64,000 nt of DNA from Epiperipatus broadwayi (lineage: Eukaryota; Onychophora; Udeonychophora; Euonychophora; Peripatidae): positions 7,633,998 to 7,697,997 of the forward strand of contig JAQFVV010012395.1 in NCBI GenBank assembly GCA_028023455.1, given 5' to 3'. Under the pieces are notes generated by a model. The model saw nothing but the letters and a program-made list of their open reading frames with translations, was not told the DNA's origin and did not search any database. A program made the position numbers and the translations under genes. Of this stretch, positions 47,431 through 59,973 are shown piece after piece (the stretch's first letter is position 1; every line of letters begins with the position of its first letter).

Positions 47431-47760
47431 TCTATAACCGGAGAAAAGGCATGGCTGTCATTACCCTTTTATTGCAAAAAGCGATCTTCACAGGGCCCAT
47501 TTCTATTGCTTGCTTGATGACTGGGTACTGCAAGTGGCATACCTGTGTAAACGTATATTCCTGCCACAGGTTATGCTCGTGGAGAAAAGGCATGGTTGTC
47601 ATGACCCTTTTATCATGAAAAGCAGTCTTCACAAGGCCTGTCTCCATTGCTTGCTTGACGACTAGGTACTGCAAGTGGCATACCTGTGCAGATGTCTATT
47701 ACTGTCACAGGTATGCTCATGGAAACCTCCAGATTTCAGACATGTAACTAGAAGGTATAG
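47431..47760. repeat. Tandem duplication, unit about 141 bp
   Basis: GGAGAAAAGGCATGGCTGTC at about 47440 recurs at about 47581 (GGAGAAAAGGCATGGTTGTC); GCAAGTGGCATACCTGTG recurs at about 47530 and 47671. The unit length is a multiple of three, so the minus strand stays open for 80 codons with a repeated peptide (KQAMETGLVKTAF and KQAIEMGPVKIAF). It is GC-richer than the flanks. Origin unknown. Confidence 0.8.
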
Positions 47761-48642
47761 AGCAGACCTAGATCAAGGTTGTCCTCCTTTTATACCCCGA
47801 TCTAGTTTTGAAACTTCTGTGCATATCTTTTGTTCGTTCTTTTATCAGCATATAAGATAATAATCTTCTACACTTTCTTTTAAATTTAAGTTACAAAGTT
47901 ATTATTTTTTTAGCATAATTCTGCCATCTTTAATTATTAAAAAGATTTTTCTAATTGTAATCTTTTTACTTTTGGAATTTTTACTTTATCTGGATCAGTA
48001 ATCTGTATGTCATTTATTCTTTCCAATTTAACTTTTATTTTTAATTACATAAAAAAAAATACGAACGACAATTTTAACTTTCATTGTACGTTATTTTTAA
48101 AAAATAAATTATACTAATCAGAAAAAATCTAAAAATGTTTTTCTTTTAAAAGATCGCTAAATTTACTTTTTTTTTAGCTTTTAAATATCTTACTGGATGC
48201 CAATATATTTGTACCGTATAAATAAACAGTACAATATATTACATTTCAATTCAATTTCCATTTTTACTTTTTTTATTATTATTTAAATTTATAAAAGGAA
48301 TTGAGCTAGTTTTAACTTTTCACTTAGAGCTAATGCCCCCCCCCCCTCCTATTTGCTCTTCAAATATTAAACTTAACTTTTATTCTCAACAACAAGATGC
48401 TGCAATACCCTACTTTTGCAAGTTTGCTTTTAAAACATTTTATATTTTGCTTTTATTAAATTATTTCTTTTAAAATTAAATTTGATCATTTGTTAATAAG
48501 TGATTCCTCATGTAAAGCAAAATATATGCAATATATGTATGTTCTCATATCATATATTTGTTGGTGGCACAATATATATATATATATAATTAGTTATAAA
48601 ATAATTATATACAAATATCTATATGCACACTTTATTTGGCAG
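47761..48642. other. Intronic DNA, no feature recognised
   Basis: AT-rich; a run of ten C at 48337-48346 and a TA run near 48572. Confidence 0.5.
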
Positions 48643-48759
48643 AGTGTTCTTCTGAATATGGTTTATTTCCATGTTCAAATGGTGATTGCATTTCTAAGAA
48701 TCAGGTTTGTGATGGGCAAAGTCAATGTGGAGATGGAAGTGATGAAATCCATTGCCTAG
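48643..48759 (+). CDS. LDLa exon 6
   Basis: 117 bases between TTTATTTGGCAG and GTAATT, phase 1. One module with spacing 8-4-6-5-8: [41 protein letters not shown]. The calcium box is intact; the first loop is two residues longer than usual. A 79-base intron separates it from the next exon. Confidence 0.95.
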   Translation, partial: SVLLNMVYFHVQMVIAFLRIRFVMGKVNVEMEVMKSIA

Positions 48760-48838
48760 GTAATTTGAAATTTAACATTCAACAAAATCTAATAGTGATA
48801 ACTTATGTGATTATTATATGATTTATTTATTTTGTCAG

Positions 48839-48904
48839 AGACACAACACCGAGTATCAGCATCATTACCCATCAACCAAGCATTTCAAACTATGGCTGTA
48901 TCAG
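48839..48904 (+). CDS. Linker exon 7 of the LDLa gene
   Basis: 66 bases between TTTATTTTGTCAG and GTAAAA, phase 1 at both ends, open in the gene frame. It encodes a polar linker without cysteines (ETQHRVSASLPINQAFQ and a few more) between two LDLa groups. The tight 79-base intron before it, the correct phase and the good acceptor support it; lack of a domain keeps it below certainty. Confidence 0.65.
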
Positions 48905-50191
48905 GTAAAACTAGGCAAAAATTTCAAATATATATATTATATCACACTACAGTTAATATGATCACACACTTTATTCAGATCTATACTGAAAAGCATAATT
49001 TAAATGCATTACTTTCTTCATCCATGTTAATAGTTTGATGTAAATCTTTTCATATCTCACTAATAGTTAAGCATGTAAATTTTCTTAAGTTAGCTTTTTG
49101 CTAGATCTGAATAAAGAGTGTAATGAAACAAAATGCATAAGTTTATACATAAATGCAAAATATATTATGCATGGAGTGTAATTACTAAACTGTTACGCTT
49201 ATAAGCTGTTCAAATTCTATGCAATTTTATAAACTTTTTTAAATAGCTCAGGATTTCCTAATAATATTACTTTTTTTTTTTTTTAGAGAACTAGATAATG
49301 GCCATCTCAGAAAGCCTTCTAATTATTGGTCAGAAATTAAATATATAATTAATCTTGGTTAGTTAGTAAAACCAAAGGGAAAAATTATAATAGTTCTATC
49401 TAGAAGCCATGTTTGTTCTAAATAGGCTGGGGTTGCTTTATTTACTTTTATACTGATGTAATTTAAAAAAAATTCGTTACCAGTGTTATTAAAAAAACAT
49501 TCTTGTTAACCAGTAAAAGCTGCTTCCACATTATAAATAATGAACTTTTTGAAATTCCTAAAATACATATTTTCAAATAAAATTTAGTTATAATCATATA
49601 GATTTTTGTTTTAAACTAAGTATTTTGTAAAAATTATTGCATAAATAACCTTAGATATCTAATCAAATTACTACAAATTAAAAATAACCTTAGATATCTA
49701 ATCAAATTACTACAAATTACAATTTTTCTTTTTTTTACCTTCAGTCTAAACAATTCACCAATCAGAAATTGTTATTTTCATTAAAAATGGGACAGATCTA
49801 ACTTTTTTCATATGCAAATTATATATTGTAATTTTGAATAGGTTTGTATGATGCTGACATTTTCAGATTTTTTTCAACTAATAAATTTAAAATGATTTCC
49901 ATAACAAAATAGAACTATGAATGGTAATCTGACATTATAGATAGTGAAGAAAAGATATAGCAATTTTAACACCACAATAACACCCAAAATGGCTAAAAAA
50001 TATGGTGTTGTCATATCTATAATGGAAGGATTTAACAGACAAATATAATATGTTTGAAAGCAGTCTAATAAATATTCAATTTTAAAATTCTTAAACCCCA
50101 CTGCTATTATAACTTTGGTAATAAATCTAATTTTGACAAATCTAGATAGTTTTATAAGTGTAATCACATGATGTATATATATATATTTCAG
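48905..50191. other. Intron with a 39-bp tandem duplication
   Basis: AATAACCTTAGATATCTAAT plus the following bases is repeated in tandem at about 49643-49719. Nothing else recognised. Confidence 0.6.
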
Positions 50192-50461
50192 ATTCTTTGG
50201 AGAGTAAGTCTACTGAGAAATTTTCCACAGGATGTTTGGAGAGAAATTTCTTTTCTTGCAAGAATGGTAAAGACTGTCATCCAATATCAGCATGGTGTAA
50301 TGATGATCCTCAGTGTGAAGACTTCAGTGATGAACTTCCAGGGTGCCATAAGTTATGTCCAAAGGGTTTTTTCCAATGTGACTTTAATCGCTGTTTGTCT
50401 TATGATCATGTGTGTAATGGCATCAGAGATTGTTCAGACCAGCAAGATGAGGCCAACTGTA
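50192..50461 (+). CDS. LDLa exon 8, two modules
   Basis: 270 bases between ATATATTTCAG and GTAAGT, phase 1. After about 14 linker residues come two LDLa modules without an intron between them. The first has spacing 7-5-6-5-9 (CLERNFFSC, CKNGKDC, CHPISAWC, CNDDPQC, CEDFSDELPGC), the second 6-4-6-5-8 (CPKGFFQC, CDFNRC, CLSYDHVC, CNGIRDC, CSDQQDEANC). The second has QDE in place of SDE. A 68-base intron follows. Confidence 0.96.
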
Positions 50462-50529
50462 GTAAGTAAAACATACAAATAATATTAAATGATTAATTGC
50501 ACATTGTAATGATGTTTATTTTATTTTAG

Positions 50530-50637
50530 CTTGTGTTGCTGGAGCTCTGCCATGTGCATCCCATATCTGTGTCTTTCCTAATGTGATCTGCAATGGAGAA
50601 AATAACTGTGGTGATGGCTCTGATGAAGATCAATGTA
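50530..50637 (+). CDS. LDLa exon 9
   Basis: 108 bases between TTTATTTTAG and GTAAGA, phase 1. One compact module with spacing 6-4-6-5-8: CVAGALPC, CASHIC, CVFPNVIC, CNGENNC, CGDGSDEDQC. The calcium box is intact. Confidence 0.94.
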
Positions 50638-51029
50638 GTAAGAGATTTTTTTATATATTTTCTTAATACCTGGGAATTGGGTTGTGGATGGGAGATAGTA
50701 TTGTATATAAAGTTCTTACATTCTTTATTCTTTACTTAACAGATTTAAATGTTTTTATTTATTAATAAATGATTGGAAAGGCAAATCTTGATATCTGTTT
50801 TTAGTTTAACTATTATAAAATAATAATGAGAATTTTTTTTATATGAAATTTCAAAACAAATTGTTAGATGTGATTAAGGTTCAGATATCAAAGATGTCAT
50901 ATTATTAGTTGACTGATACTTTTAATTGCATTATAAATAGAACATTTATATAAGTGTGCTTCAGCTTGTATTGTTAAAATTCATATCAGACATATTTTTA
51001 TTATAAAATACATAAATAAAAACCCTCAA
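50638..51029. other. Intronic DNA, no feature recognised
   Basis: AT-rich; nothing supported. Confidence 0.5.
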
Positions 51030-52300
51030 AAATATAATTTAATAAAAAAAGATGATATTTCTGTTAAAACCATTATGCTGTCATTAAAGAGAAAGTTAAA
51101 AAGGAGAATTTAGTTATTACTGTTGAAGATAAAGGATCTAAATTTGTAATTTTAAATAAAAAAAGGTATTAGTAATAATTAGTAAAACATTGTATGTAAA
51201 ATATAATAATGAATATTATAGTATCAAGTATGGTAGATTGGATTGAGCAGGGAGTAATTAATAAGTATATTGGCAATGGGGAAATTATAAAATATTATAG
51301 ATATGTTGATGATGTAATAGTAGTAGGAAATAGAAGAAGCATAATAAAATCATTTAATGAACTAAATCAAAATACGTTTAATGTTAAATTTACAATAGAA
51401 AATAATGAAAAAATGAAGAGGGAATAAAATATTTAGATTTATTGGTGAAAAAGAATGAGAATGGAGAGATTAAGATAAATCATTGCATAAAGAATAAAAA
51501 TGTAAGGGGAATGATACATCCAAGATCTTATCAATCTTGGTGTCAGAAAATGAGGGTACTAAAAGGAATAAAAGAGAAAAATGATATGCTTACATTGAAT
51601 GAAAAAGAGACAAAGGAACAAAAGTTGCAGATTCAAAAGGAATACATTGAATATGGATATAATGGTAGTATTGTAAAAAATATACTGAGGGATAGAAGAG
51701 GATATAAGAAAGTTAGCAATAAAAATGAAAGAAAAAATAAGAAATGGATTTCTATTCCATATGTGAATGAGATTTATAGAATTCTGAATGACAGGAAAGA
51801 AAAATAAATGGAAAAATAGTAAATTATTAAAAAAGTTAATGAGTAATGCAAAAATGAGAAATGATAGGAGGGAAAGGAATAATTTATAAAATTGTGTGCA
51901 AGGGATGTATGATGGTATATACAAGTAAAATAGAAAGAGGTAAGAAGGATGACAGAGCAATAAATAGGAGAGATGTTAAGTCAGGACCATTTTGCCATTT
52001 TTTAGAAACAGAGCATGTTATGAAATGTGAGGCAAGTATTGAGGTGATCAGATATTGTAGAAATTATAAAGAAAGGAAAAATACAAGAAAGTAAAGAGAA
52101 ATGTATGAATTTAGTATAAGATTCAATAAAGTTGGGAGGAAAATGGGTGTTAAATAAAAATAAGAAACTATGAAAACATTTTTAGGGTTGGGATTGGCCA
52201 ATAGAGGGTATGCTAGATGATATGTAAAGCATGTGACATTTTTTGAATTATTGTAACATCTTGACAAGGTTCAATTTTGAACAAAAGTGATTTGATGAAA
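51030..52300 (+). pseudogene. Second Penelope-like element, decayed single copy
   Basis: TVEDKGSKFVILNKKRY (about 51120-51170) matches the first RT block of PLEs. After a deletion come YYRYVDDVIVVGNRR (catalytic YVDD, about 51293-51330), a KYLDLLVKKNENGEI region, RSYQSWCQKMRVLKGI, IQKEYIEYGYNGSIVKNIL and ISIPYVNEIYRIL. GIIYKIVCKGCMMVYTSKI (about 51880-51940) corresponds to the GIY-YIG nuclease, but YIGET is changed to YTSKI, so the nuclease is dead. It is a different subfamily from the palindromic pair (low protein identity). The 3' end carries a hammerhead-like hairpin at 52259. Confidence 0.82.
52259..52290 (+). ncRNA. Hammerhead-like hairpin at the 3' end of the second PLE
   Basis: CUUGACAAG, stem GUUCA/UGAAC with loop AUUU, then AAAAGUG. 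It aligns with the layout UGANRAAG-stem-GAAACRUUG found in the first PLE and at 2197. Confidence 0.4.
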
Positions 52301-52808
52301 ATAAATTATTGATTTAAATGTACAGTTTTTTATTAAATTGATTATGTTTCATATTCAGTTCAGGAGAAAAAATATATGTATACATAACATAAAAAATGAC
52401 CATTTCTTACTATCTTATAAAACTAAAGGCATTCTCTGTATGGAGTTATTTAAAATAATCCTCTACATAATATCTAAGAACCATAATAAAAACACAATCA
52501 TTTTCTTGATGCAAAAAATTAACATTACATCTACCGACCAGCTCATTTATATTAACAGTCAGCCAGTTCACCTTTTACATACATAAGCACTATAATTATT
52601 TATCGTAAGTGGTCTATTTTCCTGTTTGATTGTAATTTAGACCTACAATATTAAGTAGTATTGTTAATTAATTTATATATTTTAGATTGTTGTAATATTT
52701 GTTTACAATAAAATGCTGATTAGTGTTATGCATTGGTAATATTTGATATAAATATACACACACAATGCTGATTAGCATTGTGCATTGATTATATATATAT
52801 ATATATAT
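52301..52808. other. Intronic DNA, no feature recognised
   Basis: AT-rich; a small duplicated block AATGCTGATTAG(T/C) near 52711 and 52764 and a TA run up to 52808. Confidence 0.5.
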
Positions 52809-55047
52809 TGTAACGATACGGAGAAATCGTCTTACGTAAACTGCACTACAGGGTGCCATCTAGGCATTTGAACCTAGAATTATTTATAGAGTAGGCAGAT
52901 ACGTAAGTACAAAAAAAAAATTTTTTTTTTTTTTCCTTTTTGATTCCGGTCGTTAGCCCATGTCACTAGCTCAGTGGAATAGCAGAGATTAAATAATAAA
53001 ACATCTTATCTAATTATATTTCAATATTAAAACAAATAAATAAAATAAGCCACTGCCAGTAATTAACATACAAAAATTTATTTATGCACATATATATATA
53101 AGATTTAAAATTGTTTTAGTATCAGTTTTACATTTTAACATTTAACATTATTTTTAACTTTGATTTTTGACTTTAATTTACATTTAATTACTATTATATT
53201 ATAATTTTACATTTTAATTAAGTTCGCACATATAAATTTATGAAAGCTTGTTTATAATGTTGACTATAGATCGGTTACATAGATTTCACGGTCAAAAACA
53301 TTTCAAAGTAAACATAAACGATCAAAATACAAAATTATTGATTACTGACAATTGCGGAGGGAAATTTATATGTAACCCAATAGTATTCACCATAAGATAC
53401 TTGCATTGTCACCAATAACTTAAAAGACATCCGAATAAATACATTTTAGATACTCACCGTAAGGTATCATTATTTATCGAATGTCTATATATTTTGATCA
53501 AATATGAAAACCCAAAACATACTTAACCGATAACCAATCCATGCAAGCGTCTATAAACAACTTAAATTTAATGCATTTTTATTTAGGGTCAAGTATGAAT
53601 AGACCACATAGATTTGCATTTGAAAATAAAATATTCTATCCCTATTTAACCTTAGGCTAAAATTCGCAGTCAAACTGGCATCAATTCATCTGATACATCG
53701 ATGTATTCAATGTAATACGGAATACGGCAGCACCAAAAAGATTAAGAGAAGATATTGACTTTCATTAGATAGGAATATTACTTCTATCCAACGAGAAGAA
53801 CAATAAAAAAAAACTCCATAGAAAGGAACTGCGCTCTGCGTCTTATAATTCCTTCCATAGGCAAAACGGGAGAGTGCGGCGTATGAAGCGATTCTGCCAG
53901 TAGCGAATCTCCGACTACATCTACTAACTACATCAATATATCCAATCCATTGACCCAATCTAACAACGACACAAATAACCTAAGATTACCCTCCCCTAAT
54001 ATAACTTTACAAATCTATACAGCCATTCACGCCCGACTTAAGTTTAACATTTATATAATTAATTTAACGAAAAACAAAAAAATCATGATAAAAACTTAAA
54101 GAATAAAAAATAAATAAATGGAAATGATTTTACATAAATAAGAAAAAAAATACATCAAATAACACTATTAATAAAGAATTTAGTTTGGTCAGATAGGATC
54201 ATATTGCAATCATTTAAATATAGAAAATTTTAATTTAATGTTCATTATTTATAAAGTTCTTACGGTTTAAAACAGTTCATCTTTATCCGTTGCTTGTAAG
54301 TTTGAACGTGAATTCCCACGCCGTCCTGAAGATATTGGTATACATTTAGCCGATGTTTTATTTATTCATTCGGAGGTTTTTTAATTTAGTTGGTCCTCAA
54401 TGTAGAAAACGATAGTTCATTTCTCTTTCTTTCTTTGGCAAAACTGAAGTGATTGAATCGTGCGTCTCTTCAATCGCTTCTCCCGCACCTCCGCACTAAC
54501 ACCTATCTGTCACATCGTAATAATCATAATCCAGTCACTAATTAATAATTTCCAAATTTTCCTTTTATACGTATTCGAAGGATTGACTTGGCATTATGTC
54601 ATCGATGTGATGATCCTTTCGCTGAGGTCCGATTTCCCAATGGATTTCTTTCATTGGCTATTTGTTTCTATTGTTTTCCTATCTGACCGATGTTTTTACA
54701 TTTAAATGCCCAAGGCTGGTTTACATTTGACTAATTAAATTTATCATTTCCATTTCTGATTAATTAACCTGTTTTCCAAATCAAAGATATATTTAAAGAT
54801 AAATTTAAAGATATAATTTTATCTCCAAATCTTTTTAAAATTTAGTTTTAAAATACTTTTTCTTTAATAAAGTTTTATTTTAATAATTTTTCATTATCTG
54901 TGCGATTTAATATATACGAGTTTAAGATGATATTTAATTTCAATTTTTAATTCTTAAAGAAAATTTTTAAATGCGAACTTTTTAATTTACTTTCATGTTT
55001 AATAAATAAATAAAAAAACAATGTAATGAACGTCTGTGCTCGTTACA
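52809..55047. mobile_element. Probable solo LTR (or TIR element), 2.24 kb
   Basis: It begins TGTAACGA (52809-52816) and ends TCGTTACA (55040-55047), exact inverted termini starting TG and ending CA, and both ends abut TA runs. Base composition and short GC-containing patches (53820-53960, 54300-54330, 54460-54640) differ from the flanks. An internal poly-A/poly-T junction lies at 52912-52935. No coding domain is recognised. TG...CA termini favour a solo LTR; a non-autonomous DNA element with TA target is the alternative. Confidence 0.5.
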
Positions 55048-56287
55048 ATATATATATATATGTACACCCATCCACATTCACGAAATAAATCTAATTTTTA
55101 GAAGATGCTATCTATGAAGTTAAATATAAAATAATAAATAAATTATGACTTCCAATCATCTATTTTTGCATTAACTAATAAAAGTCAGTAGAATAAATCC
55201 CATGTGCTGATGTCTGTTTTAGAGGCCCAGCTATTTTACTACTCAACAAAAACTAAAACATACAACAGCTGAAAAAGAGGTGAGATTACTGTTGTAGTAT
55301 TAATAATTGAAAATATAGCAATTTATACCTATGTGAAATATAGTGGGTCAATTACTCTTCACATTTGCTATTAAAGAGACATATACTCTCAAAGTATGTG
55401 ATATTCTTAGAGTTTATTCTTTAAATAAACCAATATTTATTCACTGTGCCTAAATTCAGAGCTAGGTCTTATTGCTAGCCTGATTTTTAAATCAGTGTAT
55501 TATTTGCATAAGTTCAGATTATATATCACAGGATAGAGAAAGTTTCTCATTTTTAACTACCCATGATACTTACTTTCTTAATCAGTATATATGTAAGAAT
55601 TGATAATATAGTAATTTATACACATATAAAATATTGTGGAAGTCAACCATTCTTCAGACATGTGCTATTAAATAGACACACATAGTATCACAGGTAGTTA
55701 TAAATGAACAACCTTCTTTTCCCTGTGATATATAACATATAATCTAAACTTGTGCAGGTAGTATGCCAATTTAAAAATCAGGTTAGAAATAAGATCATGC
55801 TCTAAAGTCAGGCACAGTCAAGAAATGTTGATTTATTTAAAGAATAAGGTATATGGATCATCTGTGCTTTTAAAACATTTATTGACAGGAGAGTCCATAT
55901 CTTGTGCAGGTAATTTGTCAATTTAAAAATCAGGGATCATGCCATAAATTCGAGCACAGTCAACAAATATTGGTTTATTTAAAGAATGGGGTAGGTGGCC
56001 ACTTATGCTCTTAAAACATTTATTGACAGGATACTCTATATCTATTTAATAGTGCATGTATGCAGATCCTTAATATTTCACATTTGAAGTATTGGTTAAA
56101 TGGTAATGTATTGTATTTTGTATAACTGGTAGAATGGTGGACATCATTAGAATCACGAATCTGTCCATCTGTCATATTTTTACCTTTTCAGTGAATAACT
56201 GAAATAAGAAACTCTAAAAATATAGTTTATGATATTAAGGGTGTGTCTTCTGACAAACTGCTTTTACAACTTCAATATGTCAGTTGC
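55048..56287. repeat. Nested direct and inverted repeats
   Basis: A unit containing ATTTATTGACAGGA, AACTTGTGCAGGTA and CAATTTAAAAATCAGG occurs twice in direct order (about 55740-55890 and 55905-56035). Related sequence occurs inverted earlier (about 55390-55530, with CTGATTTTTAAATC). ATATAGCAATTTATACC (55315) resembles ATATAGTAATTTATACAC (55606). It looks like a degraded multi-copy insertion; family unknown. Confidence 0.6.
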
Positions 56288-56395
56288 ATTTGTTAGCTGA
56301 GAGTTCAGTGCAGCTGTTTTGCAAGCAAACAGTTGGTTGCAAACGGTTGTTGTGGGTTCACCTCCTGGTCGGTGCTATGACATATGAAAAAAAAG
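56288..56395 (+). mobile_element. tRNA-derived SINE, copy 2
   Basis: Plus-strand relative of the SINE at 31263: GAGAGTTCAGTG, a hairpin region, GTTGTGGGTTCACCTCC (B-box position 56354-56364), then TCGGTGCTATGACA and an A-rich tail. The copy at 31263 reads GAGAGGTCAGTG, GTTGTGGGTTCGCATCC, CCGATGCTATGACA. More diverged boxes suggest an older insertion. Confidence 0.75.
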
Positions 56396-56606
56396 CCAGT
56401 TAACAAACTAATTGTGCAATATAAGCACTATATGGTCAGTAATAATTTGAAATTTATTTCCACTAATATATTATGACTATATATCCTTGTTGCTGGTTAT
56501 GAATGTGGCCTAGTACACTGAGAATTATAAAAAAGTTATTCTGTTTTACTGAATCTTCAGGCTTTTTTCTTATATAAAGGTAAATTTTATAAGGAAGATA
56601 ATTGCA

Positions 56607-56890
<284 letters not shown>

Positions 56891-57180
56891 ATAATTCTAC
56901 TGGAATATATCTTTTAAACTCATTTTCTGAAATTTGTTTCTAATATTTTCAACTAAAGTAATCATACCATCACACTACAGATTTATATAAATACTAACTT
57001 CTATTATATTTAATAAGAGTAACATAGCCTTTACAAAACCTGAAGGTTATATTTGTAATCTAAATTTAAAATAGAAAATCCTGCTAGGAATTCCTAATGT
57101 CTAAGTTCTTTTAATTTTCTATGTTAATTATTATATTTTGAATATTATATTAATGATTATTCTTTATTTATAGGTAAATG

Positions 57181-57830
57181 TTGTTTCAAAAGGCTTTATT
57201 TAATTATAAGTTTACAAAACAGTACTTAGTACCACGCACATACGATAGAGTAAGAAAAGACTAAGCGGTTTTAAACAAAGAAAGATATGTGATTTACATT
57301 ATATACTCCGTATTTTTATCCTGTACTAGAGATAACAAAAATTACAAATCTATATGTAATAAAAAAAAATACAATTTTGAAAGCAGCTTGGCATTTTCTT
57401 GCTGCATAGGATTTACATCTTTCTATGTACATCATTGTATTAATGTCTTTTTTGTTTTTAATTGTCCAGTTATCATTTTACAATAGTTTGTAAAAAAATT
57501 TCATCCCTTATGTGTATAATATCCATTTTGTTCCTAAATGTATTAAGGTGTCTTCTTTTATTTAAACCTTACATAAATGTACATAGTGCTGACTCAAAGG
57601 TGTGCATAAATACCTTTTTAAAATGTATTGAGAAGTGCATGTATGTTGTAACTTTTATGTTTAAATATTTTGGGGATATCTCACCAGATATTATTAAACA
57701 TGGAGTACATAAACAGAAAATGTGATTGTGGTTCTGATTCTCTCTGATATAGTTTGCATATGTCTTCAATGTTAATGCAATTCCATTTATATCTGTAGAA
57801 ATAATGGGTGGGAAATACTTCAAGATTTAG
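57181..57830 (-). mobile_element. LINE C-terminal zinc-finger fragment (family Z, copy 2)
   Basis: Minus strand from about 57760: TICKLYQRESEPQSHFLFMY and the following NIW block, resembling C..C....E...H.F..C...IW of the zinc-binding domain after RT, then a longer degenerate tail to about 57290. Frameshifted. Related to the fragments at 18440 and 63430. Confidence 0.55.
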
Positions 57831-59883
57831 TTTTAAGAAAAATCATAGTATTGGAATTTTTTGGTCAACTGCTTATTGGTTATATTTAAAAGGGGTTTGT
57901 TATTATTATTGGATGGAGAAGCGCAGATTGAATATGCATTCTAGTATTTAATTTTTTTTGGGAGGATAATATATTAAATTGGAAATGCATAATAAATGAA
58001 AAATGAACTTATTCCAGTGATTGCATATGGATGACAGTCTATTAATGTGTGTAATCTTGAAAACTATTTCTAGATTTGAAAATATCATTAAACATGATGA
58101 TATAAGATTAAATGTTTTTTGAATTTAGATAATTTTTATAGAATATAAATCCAATCCATTTGGAGATAGAGCTAGTTGTTAGCTGTTGAGAAGATAATAA
58201 CATCCATAGTACATTTTGGTGTAAAAGATGTGTCATAGTCCCTTCATTTTAGGAGATGTTCATCAAAAAATCAATTATACAACTAGACTGTCCTGCTTAT
58301 TCATCTGATATAGTTCTGTGATTTTTGGTATTTCCTAAATTAAAAACTGTGCTGAAAAGATGAAGTTTTTTTTATTATAACTAATATTCAAAAGAATGTG
58401 AGACAGACGATCACCAGTATTCTGGAAAATGGTATGTTACAGAAATGGGAACACCACCATTTTAATCAGTATAGATGCACAAGGAGACTACTTTGAAGGT
58501 GACAATAGCCACTAGTGAACTATTTCACATATAAACTTTGTGATGATGTATTCTGGGAATTAAATTGTAACACCTGTCCATATATTTATAAATTATTGAA
58601 ACACAGTTTAAACAAACTAGTGATCAAATCACCAACCGTCTTTCTATCTTTTATCATCCAATAGATGACTTTTGTGATCAAGTTGAAACATCAGCATATT
58701 AGTATTTAAATTTTTAACACGGATGAACCCATAAAATATGTCTTATATATATATATGTCATCACTTTGCCTTCATGCTAAAATAAACAGCTAATTAGTTT
58801 CTTAGGCCAATTGTTTCACAGCACTAAATATCAAACTCAAGACTGATCAGATTTTAAAATATGAAATAATCTCAAACATAGTCTAACAATCTTAAACACT
58901 TAAATATGGCAGGTAATAAATGTACGATAATAACTATATACTACAAACAATGTGATTATTTGTTTATTTAAACCTTGATTATTTGCAATTTAGCATTATA
59001 CATATTTAGTTTACATTCTTATGAAAAATATTGTCTAGTTATACTGAAATGTGGGTAAATTACGATTCACTACGACATAAACTTCTGGAGAACGAAAGAT
59101 CCTCCTTCAATTTACTATTGGGAAACTAGCAAAAAGTTAAATGTTAAAGATTAAATTAAATGGTGCAAAAAACTATGCATCAATAATCGATCATGGTAAG
59201 ATATTATAAAATCGATAAATATTACAACTTATTAGTAACTATTTGATACTTGATCATTTTGTAGTGAAACTGACAAATTGTTAAGACTCTATATAATAAA
59301 AATGTCTATATACAACAGTAAATGATAATTTTACTGTAACAGAATGACCAATCATACTTATATATATATATCAATAAAAATAGAACTTAATACGTAAGTA
59401 GGCATTTTTGAATGTATAAGATTTTGATTAGTATTATCTCAGGCAAAACAACTTTCTGTACTATTAATTTTATTTTTAAATTCATTTTTCTGAAATTTTA
59501 TTTACTTCTTCTAGAGTTATATAACTAAGATTTTTAAATCGAGAGTTAAATAAAATTAATATACAGTATATATAAACATAAAAAACACCATATCTTTTTT
59601 AATTCCAAAAGCCATAATCATAAACAATGTATATAGTGAATGAATAATAAATAAGAGTGCATCCAGTCTTCCATGACCAGTTTTTAGATAATTTATCTTC
59701 TTATTTTAGAGATACTCGAAAAACAACTAATTTAAACCTGGTCATATAAGTCTTGTTGCATTACCATTTAGAGTTTATTGTTAGGTTTGTTTTTGTTATA
59801 GATTTTAAAGTTGAAAAAATAAAAGATAATGCTAGTTCCTACTCAATAAAAAAAATTATCTTTACATATGTATGTATATTTAG
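57831..59883. other. Intronic DNA, no feature recognised
   Basis: AT-rich with short TA runs; nothing supported. Confidence 0.5.
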
Positions 59884-59973
59884 GCTGTGCTGACTTATAT
59901 CGACAGAACTATCCAGAGCGCATGTGTGATGGTTACTCAGATTGTTTAGACTTCTCAGATGAAACTGGTTGCG
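59884..59973 (+). CDS. LDLa exon 10, four-cysteine module
   Basis: 90 bases between ATATTTAG and GTAATT, phase 1. It encodes CADLYRQNYPERMC followed by CDGYSDC and CLDFSDETGC (shared cysteines). The first two disulfide loops of a normal LDLa are replaced by one 12-residue loop, leaving four cysteines, while the calcium-binding half (DGYSD, DFSDE) is intact. I recall similar short modules from large modular serine proteases of the Nudel type; this is memory-based inference. Splice sites and frame fit the preceding exon. Confidence 0.88.

Noticed and set aside
52952-52975. tRNA-like A box (CACTAGCTCAGTGG)
   Set aside because: No B box at a suitable distance on the same strand.
53707-54705. Open frames of 83 (-) and 81 (+) codons
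   Set aside because: Inside the putative solo LTR; no domain, hydrophobic composition typical of AT-rich noise.
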